A DNA stretch of 64,000 bases, taken from assembly GCA_021018995.1 (NCBI GenBank), contig CM037587.1:91261251-91325250 (forward strand), given 5' to 3'. Positions 1 through 10,975 of this stretch are shown in pieces. The notes under the pieces are model-generated. The model was given only the letters and a program-made list of their open reading frames with translations, was not told the origin of the DNA and searched no databases. Within the stretch, counting starts at the first letter, position 1. Each line of letters opens with the position of its first letter. Origin of the DNA: Chloranthus sessilifolius (lineage: Eukaryota > Streptophyta > Magnoliopsida > Chloranthales > Chloranthaceae). The translations under genes and the position numbers were made by a program.

Positions 1-1
1 T

Positions 2-676
2 CCCACAATCGGCTATGGAATAGAAGCAGCGGTGACCATGCTCCAGAAATGGGGCTATCAGAAAGGTAGAGAGCTCTGGCCTAGATTGCAAGGTAGAAGA
101 GAGCCAGTTGTTGCCAAGGGGCAGAAAGTCTAATTCGGGTTAGGTTACAAGCCCACGGAGGAAGAGGTTCGAGAGGCTAAAGAGAAAGCCAGGGTCGCTG
201 CAGCTGCAAGAGCTCGAGGAATCAACATAGCAGAGAAACCTCGCCCTAGGTCGCACATCAGGGAATCCTTTGTCAGCGCTGGGGTTGTAAAGATCGATCG
301 AAATGGGGTAACCCATTTGACCCCACACAAACCCACCACCCCAATACATCCCACCAATCCCCAGATCTCCCTTCTCAGCCTGGAAATACATTTGGATACA
401 TTGTCCCTCTTCAAGGAACGACGGCCAGTACCTGAACAAACACCACCTGTGGTAAATCACCACAAAATGGTATTAACATTTGAGGATATCATCTCAGATG
501 AAATGGGGGTTAAGATGATGGAGGCTGACTCAAAATGAGCCATATCAGTCAACACCCTCCATCCAAACAGATAAAAGAGCGGTCCCTCAGGTACGCAACT
601 GGGCATCTTTGCCCCAAACTCTAAAAGCAGGGAGTAGCCTAAAGTTTGGCACCTGTTTTCCAAAAACAATAACCTA
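2..676 (+). pseudogene. End of gag-pro frame of F, with G-patch-like segment
   Basis: Frame 2 encodes the region that lies between protease and reverse transcriptase in Tat elements. It includes a glycine-rich G-patch-like stretch (LQKWGYQKGRELWPRLQGRR at the start, then GLGYKPTEEEV) and a linker with VKIDRNGVTHLTPHKP. The protease itself is left of the window. In-frame stops lie near 131 and at 536-538. A final TAA after NNL, near 674, is matched by a TAA at the same place in element C (37693-37695), so it is probably the true end of this frame and not decay. The equivalent of this region in C is 37024-37695. Confidence 0.8.
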
Positions 677-862
677 TAAAAAGTGAGATAAGCCCTTGGC
701 AGGCAATACCTTGTATATACACAGACTCATGCTGCCAAGGGGTCCGTCTCCGAAGAAATACAAAACCTCAAAAATATTAAAAAAATATAAAATCTCAAAA
801 ATATAGAAAAAATACAAAATCCAAAAATATTGTCTTTTAAGATTCCGGATAAAATCACACAA
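677..862 (+). other. A-rich spacer between pro and RT frames of F, possible Ogre-type intron
   Basis: No gene is seen. The stretch is A-rich with repeated AAATATT/AAAAATATA words. Element C has an A-rich spacer at the same place (37696-37886), and both show the same two stops just before it. Ogre elements are known to carry an intron between protease and reverse transcriptase. A donor-like GGTAATACC is present in C near 37720, while F has GGCAATACC, a mutated form. The intron reading is inference. Confidence 0.4.
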
Positions 863-2000
863 AAAGATGCCTTAATCGAAATACCCGTTCCACGTAAAAT
901 CGACCCCTTCCCTGTAGAAATATAAGAAGAGGTAGGTGTTACAAGTCTGGACGAGGATAGTCCTTTGGAGGATCTCCCCAATGAGCTCCTTGATCAGTTC
1001 GCCGACTTTGAGCATGGCCCTACCCCCATTATCAAGGAAACTGAAGATGTCAATTTAGGAACTGGGGAGATTCCCATAATAACCAAAATCAGAACATCGT
1101 TGTCTCCTGAAGAAAGGAAAAGTATGATCGACTTCCTTCGATCATACCAAGACATTTTTACCTGGTAGTAGGAGGACATGCCTGGTCTAGACACTGATTT
1201 AGTCGAGCATGAGTGGCCTCTCTACCCTGATATGAAGTCGGTTAATAAGAAGCTGAGACGTCTCCGACCCGAGTGGATGTTGAAAGTCAAAGATAAGGTC
1301 ATCAAGCAGTATGATGTGGGGTTTCTCATGGTATCTAAGTACCCACAGTGGCTAGCCAATATCGTGCCTGTATCGAAGAAAGATGGAAAGGTTCACAAGT
1401 GTATTGATTTTCAAAATTTGAACAAGGCAAGCCCGAAGGATGATTTCCCATTGCCGCACATCGACATCTTGGTCGATAACACTGCTAAGCACGGGATGCT
1501 TTCATTTATGGATGGATTCTCAGGATACAATCAAATAAAGATGGCAGAGGCCGATTGGGAGAAGACTACATTCATTACTCCAACGGGAACCTTTTGCTAT
1601 CGAGTCATGCTGTTTCGCCTAAAGAATGCCGGTGCAACATACCAAAGAGCTATGACCACACTGTTTCACGACATGATGCACTGAGAGATTGAAGTGTATG
1701 TTGATGATATGATAGTCAAGTCACCAGAGTGAGGTGACCATCTGGTAAACCTCCAGAAACAATTTGAGAGGTTGAGAAAATACAGGTTACGTTTGAACCC
1801 ACAGAAGTGCGCATTTGGTGCTATGTCCGGAAAGCTATTGGGGTTCATCGTCAGTAGGAGAGGGATCGAGGTCGACCCAGTCAAAGTCAAAGCTATCACA
1901 AAAATGCCACCGCCATCTACTGAGAAAGAGGTCAGAGGGTTCTTAGGAAGAATACAATATATCAGTCGGTTCATTACGCAACTAACTCTGATTTGCACGC
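863..2000 (+). pseudogene. Reverse transcriptase of F
   Basis: Tat-type reverse transcriptase, which copies element RNA into DNA in the virus-like particle. Visible blocks are LRRLRPEWMLKVKDKVIKQ and DVGFLMVSKYPQWLANIVPV with KKDGKVHKCIDFQNLNKASP (fingers), DDFPLPHIDILVDN and MLSFMDGFSGYNQIKMA (palm), and the catalytic YVDD box at 1697-1708. Stops interrupt the frame: TAA in the leader near 929, TAG-TAG at 1166-1171, TGA at 1682-1684 just before the YVDD box, and TGA near 1730. No frameshift is seen. The TGA at 1682 coincides with a TAA in element C at 38696. Confidence 0.93.
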
Positions 2001-2530
2001 TGATCTTCAAGCTACTAAGGAAGAACTCACCCGTTGAATGGAACGATGATTTTCAGGCAGCATTTGATAAAATCAAAAGCTACCTCCTTTACCCACCTAT
2101 GTTGGTACCACCCGAGTCAGGAAGACCACTCTTGATGTATCTCTCCACGATGAAAGTCTCGATAGGATGTGTCTTAGGGCAGCATTACGAGACAGGAAGA
2201 AGAGAATAGGCCATTTACTATCTAAGCAAGAAGTTTACTGATTATGAAATGAGCTATTCTCATCTGGAGAAAGCATGTCTGGCTCTTGTATGGGCTACTC
2301 AGAGGCTCTGCCATTACTTGTTATCCCAAGCCGTTCTACTTTTGGCCCGAATGGACCCATTGAAATACCTGCTTGAGAAGCCCGCTCTCATTGGGCAGAC
2401 TGCACGCTGGCAGTTCTTATTATCTGAGTTCGACAGCATTTACGTCACTCAGAAGTTGATTAAGGGGCAGGCACTCGCCAATTATTTTGCCGATAATCCT
2501 TTACCAAATTATGAGCCTTTGAGAACTGAG
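2001..2530 (+). pseudogene. RNase H of F (gypsy type)
   Basis: Follows the reverse transcriptase in the same frame. Recognisable are the connection segment (LLRKNSPVEWNDDFQAAFDKIK, YLLYPPMLVPPESGRPLLMY) and the RNase H core (GCVLGQHYETGRRE, YYLSKKFTDYEMSYSHLEKACLALVWATQRL). RNase H degrades the RNA strand of the hybrid. A TAG stop lies at 2207-2209 where element C keeps a CAG glutamine codon, a C-to-T change typical of methylated plant repeats. Confidence 0.85.
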
Positions 2531-3205
2531 TTCCCAGATGAAGATATCTTGTTCATGACGGAAGACGATACTGAGGAAGCAAAAAAATCTTGGGTAATGC
2601 ACTTTGACGGGGCGACAAACGCCGAGGGTCAGGGAGTTGGTGCCATTCTAGTTTCACCGAAGTGATCCCACGTACCCGTCTCTATCAAGCTGAACTTCCC
2701 TTGCACTAATAACATGGCTAAATACGAAGCATGTGCCGCTGGCCTGCAAGTGGCTCTCGATCTAAATATTACTCACCTTCGAGTGTTTGGTGATTCACAG
2801 TTAATCATATGTCAGACGAATGGTGACTGGAAGATGAAAGACGAGAAACTGATCCCCTATCATGAACACCTCGAGGATCTGATAGCTTGCTTCCAAGATG
2901 TGACATTCTTATATGTCTCCCGGATAAGGAACCATTTTGTCGATGCACTAGCAACTTTGGTATCAATGATAGAAATCCTGCATGATGCTGAGATGAAGCC
3001 GATCATGATCGAGCAGAGAAGTGAACCAGCCTTCTGCCTACAGATTGAGGAACCTACAAAGCTTGATGATGAGCCACCTTGGTTCTCATATATCAAGAAT
3101 TTCCTTGAGACCCTAACTTTCCCTGAGGGTACGTCCAAGATGGACCAACAAACCATTCAACGTCTAGCGGCAAGCTACGTCATTTGTGGGGAATGCCTTT
3201 ACTAG
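2531..3205 (+). pseudogene. Second, archaeal-like RNase H of F
   Basis: A second RNase H domain between RNase H and integrase is the hallmark of Tat/Ogre elements. The first acidic site is in MHFDGATNAEGQGVGAILVSP (about 2598-2660). The second is in the block at 2714-2760, where KYEACAAGLQVALDL keeps the E but has lost the usual preceding threonine. The third, VFGDSQLIICQTNGDW (2785-2830), keeps the D. The last, NHFVDALATL, is present. Stops are TGA at 2663-2665 and TAG at 3203-3205. The copy in C has lost the D of the GDS motif; this copy has not. Confidence 0.88.
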
Positions 3206-4330
3206 CGATCCTACAATAATATTTTATTCAAGTGCCTTACTGAAAGTGAAGCAATTAATATCATGAAGGAGATCCACGAGGGAGTATGCGGAGCCCACGT
3301 CAGCGATCACATGCTTGCTAAGAAAATTATGCGGCAGGAATACTTTTGGACCACTCTGGAATCAGATTGCTACAAACATGTTCAAAAATGCTACAAGGGT
3401 CAGGAACACTCTAGTCTGATACACGCTCATGCCATTGATCTACACTGCATGACCACTCCTTGGCCATTTACCATGTGGGGCCTTGACATCGTCTGAATGA
3501 TTCATCTGAAAGCATCGAACAGGCATCGATTCATCCTTGTCGCCATTGAATACTTCACCAAGTGGGTGGAAGCAGCATCATACGCCAACATCATGGTCAG
3601 TCACATCGAGAAGTTTCTCAAGAATAATATTGTGTGCCGATTTGGAGTACCCAAAGATATCATCACGGACAATGGTACAAATTTTACAAATAAGCGCATT
3701 CGAGCCTTATGTGAGCAATACAAAATCAAGCACCATCGCTCGTCACCTTATCGGCCTCAAACTAATGGAGCCGTGGAACTTGTGAACAAGACGGTCATCC
3801 GCATCCTAGAGAAAATGGTCATCACCTATCGAGATTGGAGTGAAATCCTATCATTTGGTTTGTGGGCCTACAGAACATCGATCCGTACCGCTATAGGGGC
3901 AACACCGTTCTCCCTTGTATATGGGACCGAGGTCGTCCTACCAATTGAGGTTGAAGTACCATCGCTCAGAATTCTCATGGAATCAAGCTTACCCGTAGCA
4001 GAGAGAGAGAGATCTCACTTCGAACAATTAAACTTATTGGACGAGAAGAGACTCATTGCCTTATGTCACACTCAAGTTTACCAGGGGTGAATCACACGCG
4101 CTTACAATAAACGTGTCCGCGGTCGAGATATAAAGGTAGGAGACACTGTACTGAAGAAGATCTTCCCATCCCTCCACGTCGATCCGAGAGGAAAGTTCAA
4201 GCCAAACTGAGAAGGACCTTACATCATCCGAGAAGTGCTACCAGGAAACGCCATCTGCCTCGCCACCATGGATGGAGATCATCTTCCTGAGCCCATCAGC
4301 GTTGGATATGTCCGACGGTTCTACTCTTAG
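3206..4330 (+). pseudogene. Integrase of F
   Basis: Integrase inserts the element cDNA into the genome. The zinc-binding region (KEIHEGVCGAHVSDHMLAKK, then CYKGQEHSS, where a cysteine of the usual CxxC is lost to glycine) is followed by the catalytic core: MWGLDIV, FGVPKDIITDNGTNFTNKRI and the E in QTNGAVELVNK. These give a complete D, D, E triad by eye. The C-terminal part (WAYRTSIRTAIGATPFSLVYG to the last recognisable residues VRRFYS) ends at TAG 4327-4329. In-frame stops are TGA 3494-3496, TGA 4088-4090 and TGA near 4208. The same protein in C is cut in two by element E. Confidence 0.93.
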
Positions 4331-4970
4331 TCTATCGTGATAAGATAAGTATTGGTGAAACAGATACGTGACTACTTAAGAACCACCCAAAAGAGGCCAT
4401 CATCTCAAACACAGTAGCCAAAAAGCATCCCTAAAAATGATGATATTCTTTGCTACCCCATTTGAGCCTGGGCCTTTCTTTCAATAACCCCCTTCCCCCA
4501 AAAAAATGTGTGTGTGTACATATATAAAAAAGGAAAGTAAAGTTACTATCAAAATCTAAAAAAATCAAAAAAGCAAAACCTCAAAAAGAGATTGCCTGAA
4601 ATCGAGTAAAAAGAACAAAAAAAATATAGAAAAATCATGGGGCATGTACAGTGAAAACCCCCAAGGAAGAAAGTATATTGAGAAAATTGAACCCACATCA
4701 AGGAAACCCTTTTTGCCTAACATACCTTTAAATCCTAACCTAACCCATAGCCAAGCTACACCCTGAAGAAAGCCCTCTTTTAGGTTTACAAGCAGTCATA
4801 ATATCTGTTAAGTCAATACAAGCCAAGTTGTGGGACGACACCAGAACCCCATCTGGCCGGCTATAACGGAATCGACGTCTATGTCATGGCTTTTAAAAAA
4901 AAAATAAAGAAAAAATATAAAAATATATAAAAAATAAAATAAAAATATAAGCTCAAAGTAAGATGGACGT

Positions 4971-5106
4971 GGTGAAAACCCAAAAGGGCACTACAGGTAA
5001 AAATAGTGAGCGTGTGCGGACTAGGTGAAAACCCGAAAGGGCGCTTGGGGTAAGAGAGCTAAACCCATGAACGTGGTGAAAACCTGAAAGGGCGCCACGG
5101 GTAAAA
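4971..5106 (+). repeat. Three GGTGAAAACC...GGGC hairpin repeats in F tail
   Basis: Three copies of a motif of the form GGTGAAAACCCGAAAGGGCG start at 4971, 5024 and 5074 (pitch 53 and 50 bp). Each core can fold as a CCC/GGG stem closed by a four-base loop (AAAA, GAAA, GAAA; the third stem has a U-G pair). Element C has four copies at the corresponding place (51621-51805) with almost the same pitch. Confidence 0.8.
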
Positions 5107-7091
5107 AAGGAGATATACAAAAAAAAGAAAAGAGAAAAAAAGTGAAAAGGAAGGGTTTGCACTGATTGAGAGGATTGATGCTTGAGGAGCCCTCTTGGTT
5201 ACTCTCTTTGATACCCTTTTGTCCGACTGGGCCGCTCATGCTAGTTCGAATTGGGTCCCGACCAGAATTGTCTTTGTAAAACCGTACCGTCAAACGTATG
5301 ACCCAAGGCAAGGAGAAAGGTTTAACTCAATCCAAAGCGATCAACGTTCCAACCTTGGTAAAATCTAAAAACTCACTCAGGTCCGACTGCATTAAAGAGT
5401 TCGACTATGCTCAAAATCTGACCCATTACTCCGTCTCACTGTCAAGGCATAAAAAAAAAGAAAAGAAAGAGAAAGCCAAAAACAAAAAAATCAAGAAAAA
5501 TCCAAATACCAAACAATGTGCATATATTTCTACTCATATTTCTAGCATCATATTTCAATCTCAAAAATGAAGAAAAATAATAAAAAATCTCCAAAAACTA
5601 AAATCCAAAAAAAATATCTTGAAAATAAAAAAAATGTAGGTAGAAATCTACTTTTCCTTCTATTGTTTAGGATGCATTTTCTTTATATGTATAAACAAAA
5701 AAGGGACTGACCTTTTCTCGAGAATATGCAGGAACATCACACTGTCCAAAGCCTCGAAGAGGGCAACTTCTCAGCGATGGATAAATCAGATGAAGCATCC
5801 CACCACTAACGTTAGGTCTATTCAAAAAAAAAGAGAGAAAATCATTTTGAAAAAGAAAGAATAAATTTGTGCTTCCCCACACGCTTCATGTCGATATTTT
5901 ATCAGCAACACCACTGTGCTATAGTAACGTCCTAAGTCTAAGGCATGCCTTGGATTCTAGATCATACTTCAAGGAAGGAGCAACGGTGTCAGTCCCGATC
6001 AAACAGTCAATGTTTCGATCGAGTCGACTCCACTGCTAAATCTTTGCGATGAGTTCTCTGTTTTAGATTCATATGAACTTAAGTGTCTTAACCTTCAAAT
6101 TCTTCGTTGGAAAAGGTCAATCGTTGGTTGAGACCAACCTATTGAGAATGAGATTACGGATCAACCAAACTATGTGCAACCATGCATTCAGAAGGGTTCA
6201 TTTCCCTTTTATTTTCTACAGGCTTAAAACCTGTATGGGCAGCGGTATTCTTGTAAAGTTCATGCCATGCATCTGGGTATCCGTATGATGGTTGTTTGTT
6301 CCCATAAATTATACCTGGGCAGTCCGGGTCGGGGCTTCCATCGCCTTTGTTGTTGCTTATCGCCCCTGATGGGTGCATGTTTATGCATAGTTAATTGATG
6401 TTTATGATCATTGTCGGTGGAAGCCAGGATTGGATGCCCCTGTTTTGGGAGACACTCAATGATTGGTTTGATCTGTTTAGCGGTACTTGAAGCTGGATGC
6501 TCTAGGTCATGTTGATCTAGGGCACGTTTTCGAAAATGGCATGTCCTCCCGAAAAGCATTGCGACTTCTATTTTCTCCGCTCGGGTAGTCATGCTAAATA
6601 AACGTCGAGATCGTTGGGTTCACCCAAAGATTTTGAATCCTGCTTCAAGCAGGGGCACCCGCGACTAGTCAAATGAGGTAATCAAATGCCTTATAGGATT
6701 GGATGCAAACTGTAGAGCGTTGCGTAGTTTTGCTTAGTGCCTATCTTTGAATGTGGGTCGATCACCCCTCCTACTTACGAAGCTGTTGCATTCAGAATGA
6801 ATCTTAAACATCAAATACCTTCAAATCATCTCAAGAAGCGAATGTTTGGCCTGGTATACAGGGCTTTCGCAACTCGTTCCACCTCGATTATGCCCAGTAA
6901 TGTCGCTAAGCGCTTGGGGACTAATTACCTTGAGAAATGAATGTTTAGCCTGGCATCCAGGGCTTTCATTTTCTCACCATGTCACTCATCTGATGTTTAA
7001 AGTTCGTTCTGAATGTAGTGGATCATTAGTAATGCCTTGGGCCTCTTCGAATGTCTCTTTTCTTTGACATTCAATCATTGATGATCGGACA

Positions 7092-7106
7092 CCAGAGAGG
7101 GGCATC
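7092..7106 (+). promoter_or_regulatory. Polypurine tract of F
   Basis: The purine-rich AGAGAGGGGC lies directly before the 3' LTR start TGTAGACACCC at 7107. This is the expected plus-strand primer. Element C has AAAGAGGGG in the same place (58900-58909). Confidence 0.75.
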
Positions 7107-7477
7107 TGTAGACACCCAAATTCGACCCAAGGACCGATCGAAATATATTTCGAGAGAGGTACACTTTTGAGCTTTTGATGGCATGTATGAAATCCTCAGG
7201 AACCTTTCTAAACCCTTAGGAACCTTTCCAAACCCTTAGGAATCAACCCTAACCTTCCCAAACCCATTAGAACCCTTTTCTGGACCAGTGTCAAATCCTC
7301 CCTAGCAGTGGTTGGAAAGAGTACCAAAATTTACACAGACCTCTTCATGAGTGGAGTTATATACCATTGGAAAGAGGACTTCTCCATCTTTCCAACAAGC
7401 TAAAAATTACCTCAATCGGAGTTATATATCAAAAGTTATGATCATTTACAAAATCAAGTCATTTTGAAGGAATTTTT

Positions 7478-7701
7478 GCCTGGCGCAACTAATAGTTGCG
7501 CCAAGCCATTTTCCCCTAGAATTTGCCTAGCGCCACTAATAGTTGCGCCAAGCTTTTTTCCCCTAGAAATGGCCTGGCGCAACTAATAGTTGCGCCAGGT
7601 ATAAATGGGTCCCCCCACCTCTCGTGGAGCCAACTTTCAGGCTACTGTACAAAACTGTTTTACTGTACATTTGCTTGGCACAACTAATAGTTGTGCCAGG
7701 C
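7478..7701 (+). repeat. Four-palindrome array in F LTR (GCGCAACTA type)
   Basis: Four near-perfect palindromes start at 7478, 7525, 7572 and 7673 (spacing 47, 47, 101). The best copy has 13-nt arms CCTGGCGCAACTA and TAGTTGCGCCAGG around a single A. Copies 1 and 2 end AAGC instead of AGGC, and copy 4 is CTTGGCACAACTA with the matching TAGTTGTGCCAGG, which again pairs. They lie about 280-500 bp upstream of the LTR TATA box, in U3. Confidence 0.93.
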
Positions 7702-7981
7702 ATATGAACAGTGACCTCTAGTTTTTGCCTCGAATTTTGAAGCTAGGATTTGACTTGTTGACCACCTCAGTCCTTAAAGTGTATTTTGATAACTCTGTTG
7801 CACCATTTTAATGACTATTGGCAACCCCTTAAGTGGCTTAAAGCCTCACCCCATCATCCACCATTGGAGGACCTTCTCACACATCTCAATGCTCTTAAAA
7901 TCCTAGGAAACCTTATATTAGAGATTACCTAATTGTTAACCCTAATTAGCATCTAAGTAGCCTCCTAACCTACCCTTTTCC

Positions 7982-7989
7982 TATAAAAA
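7982..7989 (+). promoter_or_regulatory. TATA box of F 3' LTR
   Basis: CCTATAAAAAGAGCCCCCC matches the position of CCTATAAATATAGAGGCACC in C's LTR (18465). Transcription would start about 30 bp downstream and define the U3/R border. Confidence 0.65.
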
Positions 7990-8709
7990 GAGCCCCCCAC
8001 CCCTTGGTTTAAGGGTTGAGAATTTTTGCCTAAGAGAGAAAGAGCTTAAAGTGAGAAGATCTTTCTCCCTTTGGTGCACCATTGCTCATACAAATTCCAG
8101 AATTTCAAAACCTCATTCCATGCCATACCTTTCCTAAAAAGCCTCTAGGTTAGGTGTGTGCTATCCATTTGCCTCCCTTCTTTACCTCTTAGCTAGTAAG
8201 CCTTAGTGGTTAGAACCCCTCTTTCCACCATTCAAGCCTTCAAAATCTCATCAAAAGTAAGCCACACAAGGCTCTCCTATGGTACTACAAGGGCCCGAGG
8301 GCTCCGGCTCTCCCCTTCTCCTATCTCTTCCTTAGCTTTTCCTATCCTTCCATTTGTGCCGTTACACCACCAAATTTTTAGTAGGAACAGAGGAGCACAA
8401 ATAAGATTTGAGGCCTATTTGGGCAAGAGGAAGCCATTTTCTTTTCTTTTACTTTATTTTTATGTTGGCCATTAGTAGAGACCGCGTTAAGCAGGTTGAT
8501 CGAGTGCCTAACACCTTCCCGATCGATAATCGAAACCCTACCCGAGAGCCTTTGGTGTGGACCGGATTCAGAGTCATATTTGTGTACTTCGGTGCTTATT
8601 AAAATGATATATGTATCCCGAGACACCAAAAGCTCTGGGTGGTGACTCTATATTTTTGTAAGTGAGTGCATCGTTGTGACGGGATCGTCACAAATCCCAC
8701 GGTTGCACA

Positions 8710-9705
8710 GGATGGCTTCTGAACGGTATTCTGAAGGGCTTTTCGAGAGGACTTGAGAAGATGGACTACTTTCTGAAGCATTTTCGAGAGGATGGAATGT
8801 GCAGCTTTGAACAGCTCGACAATTGCTCAAGTGGATGGTTCTGAAGCTTCTAATTTGCTTGAAAACATGCTTCTGAAGGTTTTTTACTCGAAGCTACTCG
8901 AGAGGATTAACTGTTGCAGCATTGATGTGCTCGATAGCTGCTCAAGAGGAGACTTCTAAAGGTCTGTCAGCTCAAGAGCTGCTCGAAATGATATTTTCTA
9001 CCTCTCAACTGGTTTGTCTAGTCTATTGTAGCACTCTTGTAGGTATGGGTCTAACTTTTCTCTCATTGCAGAGGTTCTAGGGGTCCAAGGCATGCTGAAT
9101 AACCCATATGGTGGGGACCACCATGGGGACCACCATGGTTCAATCTCTGTATTTCCATCAGCTCCAATGCTTGACTCTAATTCCTCTCTTCTTGGAATTT
9201 GTTAAGTGGATGTTTACACCATTCTGCAGATTATTACTAACTATAAATCATACTTAAAATTCAATTATTAACAGCTCTCAGGCCTAGTAAAGGCTAGGTT
9301 AGGAGGTGGAAAGTGGTAATTCAGTGATTAACACTAGGGTGCACCTAATCGCCCTTGATCACGTGCATGCCCTCCTTCTCATTCTAAATTACTCATCAAT
9401 AATAACTAAGTAGGCCTAATGTTATAATTATAGTTCTTGAAAAGGTGGGCTCAGACTTGGTCTGATCCCGGGGTTTGAACCGTGTGCAACAAACACACAT
9501 CACAAGAGGGTTCGAGTTTTAAGGATCAGTTTGCGTCAGGAATTGGTTCCAGGTTTGAGTTTGGGTGTACTTACCTAATTGAGATAAGTGAGTCAAAGGT
9601 CACATCACAGGCGTGAAAAGTTTACCAAGGTCAAATTGATCAAATCAAATCGCATCATCATCGAAAGTCAATGATTCAACATTAACAAAAATTCAGAGTA
9701 TTACA
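8710..9705 (-). repeat. Element G: LTR-like fragment of a further retrotransposon
   Basis: Read on the minus strand it begins TGTAATACTCTGAATTTTTG at 9705, a typical plant gypsy LTR start, at the exact point where the Athila pol of element A breaks off. It ends where F begins. No coding sequence is seen. On the plus strand 8720-8910 contains three or four copies of a TTCTGAAG...TTCGAGAGGA motif, and 9110-9142 a short GGGGACCACCATG duplication. The likely reading is an LTR inserted in A and later hit by F. The far end and any internal part are not visible. Confidence 0.45.
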
Positions 9706-10975
9706 CACACCGTCGAATAATTTGGTCTAGATAAACTTTGAAGAGTTCCGGATCCTCCCAGATGTATGCTGAAATCCTAGAAAAGAAAAGGTGTTTAGCA
9801 TGTTTATCCCAATGGAGGGGAATCTAACTGGTAACCAAGTAATTTACAATATACGCATACCACAGGGCAAATTTTGTGTCGATGGCAAAAAGTTGCTCAT
9901 CGGGGAATGAATCTTGAATCGAAAGGTTATCACTTACTCCTTCAACCACATTCCTTGATAGATAGTCAGCGACAACATTCTCCACCCCCTTTTTATCCTG
10001 AATTTCAAAGTTAAACTCTTGAAGGAGGAGAATCCATCAAATGAGCTGAGGTTTAGTGTCTTTCTTGGAGAGGAGGTACTTTAACACTGAGTGGTTGGAA
10101 AAAATGATGATTTTGGAACCTAGAAGGTAAGATCAAAATTTAGCCAATGCATATACCACAGCCAGCAATTCCTTCTCCATAGTAGTGTAATTCACCTGTG
10201 CATCGGAGAGGGTTTTACTTGCGTAATAAATAACATAAGGCTCACACTCAGATCGTTGTCCCAACATAGCACCAATTGCACAATCTGACACATCACACAT
10301 GATTTCAAATGGAAGTGAATAGCTAGGGGACGTAATAATTGGTGTCGTGGATAAGAGTTCTTTTAGTTTAAGGAAGGCATCAAGACATGATTGATCAAAA
10401 ACAAAAGGAACATCTTGTGCCAAGAGGTGACACAAAGGTCTGGCTATCTTGCTGAAATCTTTAATGAACCTTATATAAAACCTTGCATGGTCCAAAAATG
10501 ATCGGATTGTCGCACCAAAGAGGGTGGAGGTAAATTTGCTATCAATCGACTTTAGCCTTATCCACAGCAATCCCCTGACTAGAGACCACATGTCCCAATA
10601 CAATACTTTCACGGACCATGAAGTGACTTTCTCCCAGCTTAAAACTAAGTGTCTTTGCACCGTTTAAGGACAAGCTCCAAGTTCTGTAAACAAGAATCAA
10701 AAGAGTTTCCAAAGACAGAGAAATCATCCATGAAGATTTCTAGAAACTTGTCCCCATATCAAAGGAAATCGACATTATACACCATTGAAATATCGCAGGC
10801 GCATTGCATAGCCCAAAGGGCATCCTTCTGTAAGCAAAGGTACCAAAAGGACATGTGAAAGTTGTCTTCTCCTGGTCAGGAGGAAACACCGAGATCTAGT
10901 TATACCTCGAGTATCCATCTAGAAAGCAATAATATTCTTCCCACCAATTTTTCAAGGATCTCATTGATGAATGGC
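9706..10975 (-). pseudogene. Element A: Athila-type reverse transcriptase (C-terminal part) and RNase H
   Basis: Minus strand. Directly left of element B the frame resumes with a block of the kind FINEILEKLVG, then a decayed palm region, the catalytic FMDD box (about 10721-10735, IFMDDFSVFGNSFDSCLQNL), and the RNase H region: RSFLDHARFYIRFIKDFSKI, FEIMCDVSDCAIGAMLGQR, YYASKTLSDAQVNYTTMEKE (10133-10500). It goes on with LKYLLSKKDTKPQLI and VADYLSRNVVEGVSD to IIRRCV near 9712, where G interrupts. Several frameshifts and stops are present. The N-terminal half lies at 63573-64000. Confidence 0.9.
10971..10975. other. Left target-site duplication of B (ATGGC)
   Basis: ATGGC precedes B's 5' LTR and recurs exactly after its 3' LTR at 63568-63572. 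This proves that the two LTRs belong to one insertion and that A's pol was the target. Confidence 0.95.

Larger units (their letters stand above)
4331..7106 (+). other. 3' noncoding tail of F
   Basis: No convincing gene lies in this 2.8-kb stretch. It holds A-rich runs (about 4500-4640, 4890-4950, 5440-5640), the hairpin repeat at 4971-5106, and from about 6590 a segment that matches C's tail at 58390-58910 (for example GGGGCACCCG and 'aatgtcgctaag'). Short frames on either strand have no recognisable domain. Compared with C, F lacks the roughly 5.5 kb that carries C's two antisense genes. Confidence 0.75.
1..8709 (+). mobile_element. Element F: Tat/Ogre-type Ty3/gypsy retrotransposon, 5' part outside window
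   Basis: The window opens inside this element. The order is the end of the gag-pro frame with a G-patch-like segment, reverse transcriptase, RNase H, a second (archaeal-like) RNase H, integrase, a 2.8-kb noncoding tail, a purine tract and a 3' LTR. The second RNase H between RNase H and integrase, and the LTR start TGTAGACACCC, place it in the Tat/Ogre group. The whole pol stays in one frame (frame 2) from 863 to 4329 and is broken only by stop codons. It is a relative of element C (17609-60471) but has no antisense genes in its tail. Its 5' LTR and target duplication cannot be seen. Confidence 0.93.
7107..8709 (+). repeat. 3' LTR of F
   Basis: Starts TGTAGACACCCAAATTCG and ends GGTTGCACA, with TG...CA ends. 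It aligns along its length with the LTRs of C (17609-19189 and 58913-60471), sharing the start, the 'aaccttaggaatcaacc' stretch, the palindrome positions, the TATA region and the end. The sequence of the palindromes is different (see 7478-7701). The five bases after the end are GGATG. Confidence 0.92.

Noticed and set aside
6154-6592. Minus-strand frames in the tail of F as remnants of an antisense gene like those of C
   Set aside because: I could not find any PMD or DUF7745 block in them.
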